NCBI RefSeq assembly: GCF_030272615.1
Contig: NC_081410.1
Span: forward strand, 191,539,619 to 191,603,618
Reading direction: 5' to 3'
Source of the DNA: Cryptomeria japonica
Taxonomy: Eukaryota; Streptophyta; Pinopsida; Cupressales; Cupressaceae
DNA: 64,000 nt
Shown here: one piece after another, positions 58,609 through 64,000 of the stretch
Numbering within the stretch: the first letter of the stretch is position 1
How the letters are laid out: each line of letters opens with the position of its first letter
Made by a program: the position numbers and the translations under genes
Notes under the pieces: generated by a model
What the model was told of the DNA's origin: nothing
The model's input: the letters and a program-made list of their open reading frames with translations, nothing else
The model's database searches: none

Positions 58609-60896
58609 TGTAATGTCCCCATTTTAGGGTTCTCTTGCAATGTAGTTGGTCCTGACTTTCTCGGTGGTGTTTGTCTTGCCCTAAGAGATTTGACAATTCT
58701 AGTGAGATCAAGTGGCTTGGAGGACTCATGCATCTTTCAGAAGTGAATTTCAACTTCTAATGTGTTCTCCAAGAATCTTGGACAAGTTGTCTATTTATAG
58801 TTAGTTGCCCGATTGGCTTTGTTTATCATTATTCGTCATCAAGATCACTCCAGTGCAATTAGATTTCGATTCTAATGCATTCCAGTAATTTTCACAAAAT
58901 GGATGTATTAATTTCTTATTTTATTTTATTTTACTAAGGATGCTTTAATTATATTAGAATATTTTACAAGCACCTTAGTGTTATAGCTCATGAAAAACAA
59001 GGCAAAATTTTTTACATCTTGGATGCATATAACAAGGACCTTTCATGTCATTTTTTTATTATTTTAATGAAAAGTTCATTTTTGGAGCTAAAATGGAGTT
59101 TAAATTAATAAAATGTTTTTCAAATGGTGTTTTCCAGAAGTTGGCAGGAAAAAGGTATAAAAGGGAGTTGAGTGGCTCATTTGGTGTTATGCGGATTATG
59201 TTATGTCTCTAGAGAAACCCTTGGGATTTTGAGATTTTTTTTAACCTTTTTAAGGACGGAAACCTTCTCGAAGAAGACTGAATATGGTGGTGAGAGATCC
59301 ACCCTTGCTGATGCAGTGGGACTAGTTTAGGATCTTAGATTGGGCATAAGAATTTGCAAATACGATTGATTTGCAAGCATGCGTTTGTATCTATGTTTTA
59401 ATGAAGTTCAGTTGTTTGAAGTTTTTACAGAGATATTCAGAAAATCAGAGTATTGGATTGGATGGAGAGTTTCCAGATTTATGGCCAATTGAATAACTTG
59501 CTCAGGGTCCCTGTATTTCATTGAGATTATAGTTTTGTAATGATTGGTGATAGTTTGAATGCTAAGGCATGGCTTTATGGATGTTAACTGCGTATTTCTG
59601 GTCAGTAATTTCCTTGTAGTTCGATGAGGGTGTTGGTATGTTAAAATTACTCTTGAAAATCACTGCCTTAGTGGGGCCTTGAATCCATTACAGCATAAAA
59701 GACAAAAAAAATCCATGAAAGCATCACAAAGGTCGGAAATGGCCTTGAAAATTGATTAAAAATTGTTGCTTTCAGTAGACAAACCAATGAAAGGGAAGGG
59801 AGGGAATCGTGGCTTAGTTGGTATCTGAATTTCAAGGAATACATCGCCTCACTTCACTGAATGAAGGCAGTTTTACACCCTTAGACTGACGTAGCAGCTT
59901 CTTTGGTTCTTTGTCGTGATCTTTTCCTATTGCTGAACATGGAGCTGGGCATAGTAATTGGGCATTAAAACTGAAGACCTTGCGGGCTTGAAAGGATTGA
60001 CGAATAAGATACCAGGCTAATTCAGTCGAAAGGAAGTACTAGATAAAGCATTCAATGGCCAATAACCTTCTGCAGAGAGGTGTGGATATTAGCAGCTGAA
60101 GTACTGGCATTTTGGGCTTTGCATAAGGGCAACATCCTTGGTAATGATAAATACAGGTGTTGACAATCATTGCTATTGAAAGAGAGACCAGTTTGCAGAT
60201 TGAGGTGAGAGTGGTGTAACTGTTTGAAAAGGCGTCTATGAATCAACTATCCATGACTACCAATTTTGGCGAATGAATCCATGTGATGAGGTCTGAATTC
60301 AAGGGAACCAACTTGTTTCTTCAACCTACAGCTGGTTTTAGCTATACACCCTGCGAAACTATCTAGCCTGTTGAAGGCATCGTCCAGCCCAGAGAAAGAA
60401 ATAATCTCTTATTTGAAGATGTGGAGGTTGCTAGTGAAGTGCTGAGGTGTATCAAGATTCAGTCTGTTGTACCTCTGTATCAGGTCAGATTGCTAGTTAT
60501 TTCCTCTATTGAAATTGTCTTTAGCAGCAACGAAGCATATGATGCCATGTGTTAGAAAGAAAACCTCTGAGAATGTTATTTATGGATGCAACAATCTATA
60601 AGTTGTTGATGAATGCCAAAGGTTGTATGAACCAATGCAATCTGAAATAATTATTTCTGTACAACAGTAAAAATATTGCCTGAAAATGCAATTCGCTTTT
60701 ATCATTGTATGTATGAATTTCTACTCTAATGGTGAATGTTGAATGAGGTCGTTGAAGCTCTTGCAACTATATAGATCCAAAACTCATAAATCTCATCATT
60801 CCTACATACCAGCAAACTATTTGTTAAAATGACTGGAAACCAAAATTGAGTGAAGGTGCAAAAAATCAGTGGAAAAAACAGGGGTAGCATCTCACA
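58609..60896 (+). mobile_element. Solo LTR B, 2.3 kb, plus orientation
   Basis: It starts TGTAATGTCCCCATTTTAGG and ends GGGGTAGCATCTCACA, flanked by ATTAT at 58604-58608 and 60897-60901. A TATA box (ggtataaaaggg) lies near 59154. It belongs to the same family as solo LTR A and is inverted relative to it, with about 1.25 kb between them. No coding sequence is inside. Confidence 0.92.
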
Positions 60897-60901
60897 ATTA
60901 T

Positions 60902-61700
60902 ATTGTACAAAAAGTTTTTAAAAGTGTTATCCTCTTGAATAAAAATCAGCATTGTTGGTCGTTCAATTGAAATATGCTTTAGTGACTCATGTTGCATACC
61001 CAGATAAGTGCATCATGATGACTATATTGGTAGTAGATGTTCTAATTAGTTATTGAATGTTGCTCAGCCATAGTTTTTGCAAGGATCTAGGTGGAGAAAT
61101 TCAACTAGGTTGGTCTTTGGTGACCATTCCTATCAATGATGGAAAATCAAGCTAGATCCAACACAAATATCTCACTTCATAGCTGTGAAATCATAGGATC
61201 CTAAAGCCAAAACGTTATACCAAGAAATGTGTCCTAGTGCCTATATGATGATTGTTGATAAAGAAATCGATGAGAAAGCTATAGTTTGTTCCGAATCAAA
61301 TCAAGAAAATCAAGTTTATGGACTATGTAGTTTGGTGGAAGTTTCTCCACAATAGATTCTCAAGCAATAGTGTTAATTTCACCTAGAGGTAAGTTGTACG
61401 CTTTTTCTTACCCTTCGCAACTTGATTTTAATAACATTGCAGAGTATGAGGTGCTTTTGTTAGGCCCTTAAAATTCTCATGACATGAAGATCAAATTGTT
61501 AAAAGTCAAAACAAATAAAGGAGCAATTCCAAGTCAAGAGAGATCATCTTCAATATTACCGAAATCAATTTTGGAATGGGATAGAATGGTCTGATTCCTT
61601 TACTATTGAATATTTCAATGTAAAAATAGTAGTAGAATTGATGCTCTTGCTGTGTTTGCCTTTTTGTTTGTGTCAGATTTTAAACTTTGACAAAGTGCAT
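60902..61700 (+). pseudogene. Gypsy protease-region and RNase H remnants
   Basis: VTHVAYPDKCIMMTILVVDV and then FCKDLGGEIQLGWSLVTIPI (about 60985-61150) match the end of the Gypsy aspartic protease region. At about 61320-61460 a shifted frame gives ISPRGKLYAFSY and NNIAEYEVLLLG, the Gypsy RNase H landmark. The RT that should lie between is missing, so a deletion joined the two. Confidence 0.72.
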
Positions 61701-61779
61701 TCACAACTAACTCAATCTTTGTTCAACAATGCTAAGCAATTTATAAATTGGCAAGTTTTTAATGATGATCTTCATATTA

Positions 61780-63322
61780 TGTAATGTCCCTTTTTGTGAT
61801 CCATTCTAACATCCTTGGAAACTCCCAACTTTCTTAGAGACTATCATCTTTATTGGAAAGTTATTCTAACAATGGCAAAGCTTTCCTAGAGCCAAGATGA
61901 GTACAATGATACTTTCCGTGTGCAAATCCAATATTCAACAAGCACTTTACACTTCTTTGAGAAGTCTGTCATTTTGGGAGAGTGCCAACTTTCATATAGA
62001 TTGATATCCTATGCATTTAAGGTACTGGTGGTGTGGTTAGAATTCATATTTTGGACTATTTTATTATTTTTTGTAACTTTGGTCATTGTGCAGGAAATAA
62101 TAAAATTATTAAAGGATTAAATACTAAAGTTGTCAGAAAAGTAAAATGAAATAACAACTTGTATTTAATTATTTAAAAAGGTGTTTTAAGTGTGAAGATA
62201 AAGTGTTGCTAGGCTTAAGGTTGAAAAGTGGGATAAGGACACTTTATATTATTTTCTCCAAAAAGTAAAAAAGTTTTGAAGAGAGCAAAAAAATATTTTT
62301 TGAAAAAGCAATAAAGAGCACATTTTAGAAATGCTTTTTCCAAAATAGCTCTGAAAAGGTTATAAAAGGAGATTGGGTATTCAAAAGAAAGGTTATTGCT
62401 TATTTATTTCATTTGCTTTGGTGAAAGAACATGAGTTCTCCCTGTTTTCCTAAGGACGAAAACTCTTTGGTGAATCCAATTTCAAAGGTGAAAACCCTGC
62501 TAGTTGGTTGAGTGATTTCATGTAGAAATCACCTAGTGTTGAACGCTGTCTTTTCCAATTTATTGTTGATAATGGAGATTTTTTATGTGCTTTGAGAGAT
62601 TTTGGTATGCAAGTTTATTTGGTGTTTGTTGTCCCAATTCTTGCTTAAATTTATGAGTGATTTTAGGAGCTTTGAGAGAATTGCATTTCTTTATTTCATG
62701 CGATATTGTTTGTCGTGGCAATGATCAAAGTCATTTCAGAGTGATTTTTCTTTGCATATTGGGCCATACAGCAGTGTTGTTATTGTACAGTTAAATGCTG
62801 GTTATGGAGTTGTTTGGGGTATTAAGTATGGTGGATGGAAGGCATTTTTCAGACCCAAACAATCTGACATGATAGTTCTGAGTAATGTTCAATGAATTTG
62901 GAGGTCTACAATCAGCATTCCATGTTATCGTTCAGCCCTATTTGATAGTGCATGTCATGGCTTGATCCAAGTAGTGAAAGAAACCTTAGATCACAAGGAT
63001 GAAATTTCCTTACAAAGTAAGAGCTCACAATTTCACGGGCGATTGCTTGACAACGGCAGTCAGATTTCTGCAGACTGAAGGCAATAAGGCTCATCATTTT
63101 ATTGACCCTTCACCCCATTTAGCAGTGACAGTTTCATCTATAATAAGATGATTAGTTAGGAAAAACATTAAAATGGTTAAGGAACAAAATAGGATGAAGA
63201 GTCACACAAGTTACAAGCTAAGGACACCCCCCCTTTCAGTGATCACATCTTAATATCATGCTCAAGATATTGTAATTCTTATCAATATCATTCTCAATTG
63301 TACTTAGTGCATTACATGCTCA
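61780..63322 (+). mobile_element. Third TGTAATGTCCC-type LTR, right end uncertain
   Basis: It starts TGTAATGTCCCTTTTTGTG, has a TATA box (ttataaaagg) near 62360 and then the same taaggacgaaaac-type leader motif as solo LTR B. TATTA precedes it (61775-61779), and a TATTA at 63323-63327 follows a CA. In such AT-rich DNA that match is weak evidence, so the right end could be elsewhere between about 63.2 and 63.8 kb. Confidence 0.6.
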
Positions 63323-63400
63323 TATTATTGTAACTCTAGATGGTAGCATCACCAGAGAGTTGTGCATTTCATGCTTAAGATATTGTAAAACCGGATGGTA
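63245..63400. repeat. Short imperfect repeats with atgctcaagatattgtaa
   Basis: Three related phrases occur about 65 bp apart (catgctcaagatattgtaat, catgctcatattattgtaac, catgcttaagatattgtaaa). Confidence 0.7.
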
Positions 63401-63780
63401 TACTATCGGTTAATGTACTTATCATTAAAATGTCTTAGTCGGCTTACCAATATACCCCTCTGCATTTTAAGCCCATTTTGGCATTGATTAGATCTACAAG
63501 TAATCGATCATTTCAGCTTGATTAGATTTTGTTGTAATCTGCCAATGGATCTATGCTTTGTATGAATAGTTGCCCACTAAAGAGGTGCTGATTGGGGTTG
63601 GCTTTACCACTTGCATGCTTTATCTTGCTATCTATACATATCAGCAATGGATTCATCTAGATAGTGTGTGTTGTCCAAAAAACATTGTACACTCTCACCT
63701 TGCCTGCACTAGGAACTTGGTGATCGGAAAGTGCACGGACTTGTATTTGCATTTTCTATATTGAAAAATAAAAAAATGGG
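63401..63780. other. Unassigned sequence
   Basis: No gene is seen. The + frame 63570-63764 has no motif. Confidence 0.4.
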
Positions 63781-64000
63781 TGTGGTGTGATTACAGATTA
63801 TTAAATTTCTAGAATTTAATGATTACTTTAGCAATTTTCTTGTTGAAGGAAGTTCTTATCATGAGTAAATGACAAAAGTTTAGATAGAAGGTGAAGCTAA
63901 AGTAAATGGTGAGTTTCAAATGATTCAATTGAAAGGAAACGAAATTCCAAAAGGCTTAGTGTCCTTGAAGAATATTTTTGAAAAACATGATTGATGAAGA
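63781..64000 (+). pseudogene. Gypsy pol fragment at the window edge
   Basis: The + strand frame at about 63889-63993 reads VEGEAKVNGEFQMIQLKGNE and then IPKGLVSLKNIFEKHD, the conserved linker between Gypsy protease and RT, ending at a stop. Because this lies downstream of the RNase H remnant at 61.4 kb, it is out of order for one element and probably belongs to a second Gypsy copy continuing beyond the window. Confidence 0.6.

Larger units (their letters stand above)
50900..61779 (+). mobile_element. Decayed Gypsy element split by three insertions
   Basis: Gypsy remnants are at 50900-51218 (gag start), 55235-55282, 57367-58608 (gag) and 60902-61779 (protease region, RNase H). Copia-2 and two solo LTRs separate them. 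When the two insertions in gag are mentally removed with one copy of each target duplication, the gag frame continues without a break from 51218 through 55235-55282 into 57367. That independently supports both boundaries. RT is missing by deletion. No LTR of this element was securely identified. Confidence 0.78.

Noticed and set aside
63764-63784. Shared phrase attgaaaaataaaaaaat near 37110 and 63764 as an LTR-end signature
   Set aside because: Too short and A-rich to support relatedness without more flanking similarity.
1-64000. tRNA, rRNA or small RNA genes
   Set aside because: I looked for tRNA-like and rRNA-like blocks by eye and saw none; a tRNAscan or Rfam run would be needed to exclude decayed copies.

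Overview
This window reads as nuclear DNA of a seed plant with a very large, repeat-filled genome. It is AT-rich, the gene has kilobase-scale introns, and Copia, Gypsy, LINE and hAT-type elements are nested in one another. A gymnosperm, probably a conifer, is the best inference; nothing in the sequence names the species.

The only host gene I can support is a plant Dicer-like gene, best matched to the DCL3 type, on the + strand from about 4.1 to 24.2 kb. Seven exons encode the approach to RNase IIIa, RNase IIIa, RNase IIIb, the first double-stranded-RNA-binding domain and a basic linker. Exon ends fit GT/AG introns and reading phases agree throughout. The N-terminal helicase and PAZ part lies upstream of the window. 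A final second dsRBD was not found. One intron (4.7-15.3 kb) holds a decayed LTR-type element with a broken gag-like ORF (7.8-11.6 kb) and a decayed second copy of the RNase IIIa exon end with about 600 bp of its following intron (14.0-14.75 kb). The next intron (15.8-21.9 kb) holds another decayed minus-strand element.

From 24.2 kb to the end almost everything is transposon-derived. A roughly 780-bp tandem repeat (25.0-36.7 kb) is split by Copia-1 (25334-35429, minus strand, TSD CAAGT). Copia-1 is itself split by a 4.5-kb element (27814-32314, TSD ATACC) that I interpret as a giant solo LTR. A minus-strand LINE (37.2-45.7 kb and 50.56-50.75 kb) carries a hAT-like fragment, an 804-bp solo LTR (TSD ATAAT) and a second giant solo LTR of the same family (45715-50558, TSD CCCTC). 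From 50.9 kb a decayed + strand Gypsy element is split by Copia-2 (51219-55229, TSD CCAAT) and two inverted solo LTRs of one family (55283-57361, TSD CATGA; 58609-60896, TSD ATTAT). A third LTR of that type begins at 61780. Another Gypsy pol fragment runs to the window end.

The observations most worth following are: an array of stem-loops with apparently compensatory arm changes just upstream of the 3' LTR in both Copia elements; a small hairpin core repeated about every 168 bp inside one giant LTR; the partial internal duplication of the Dicer gene; and the accumulation of LTR debris around a gene whose product normally helps silence such elements.
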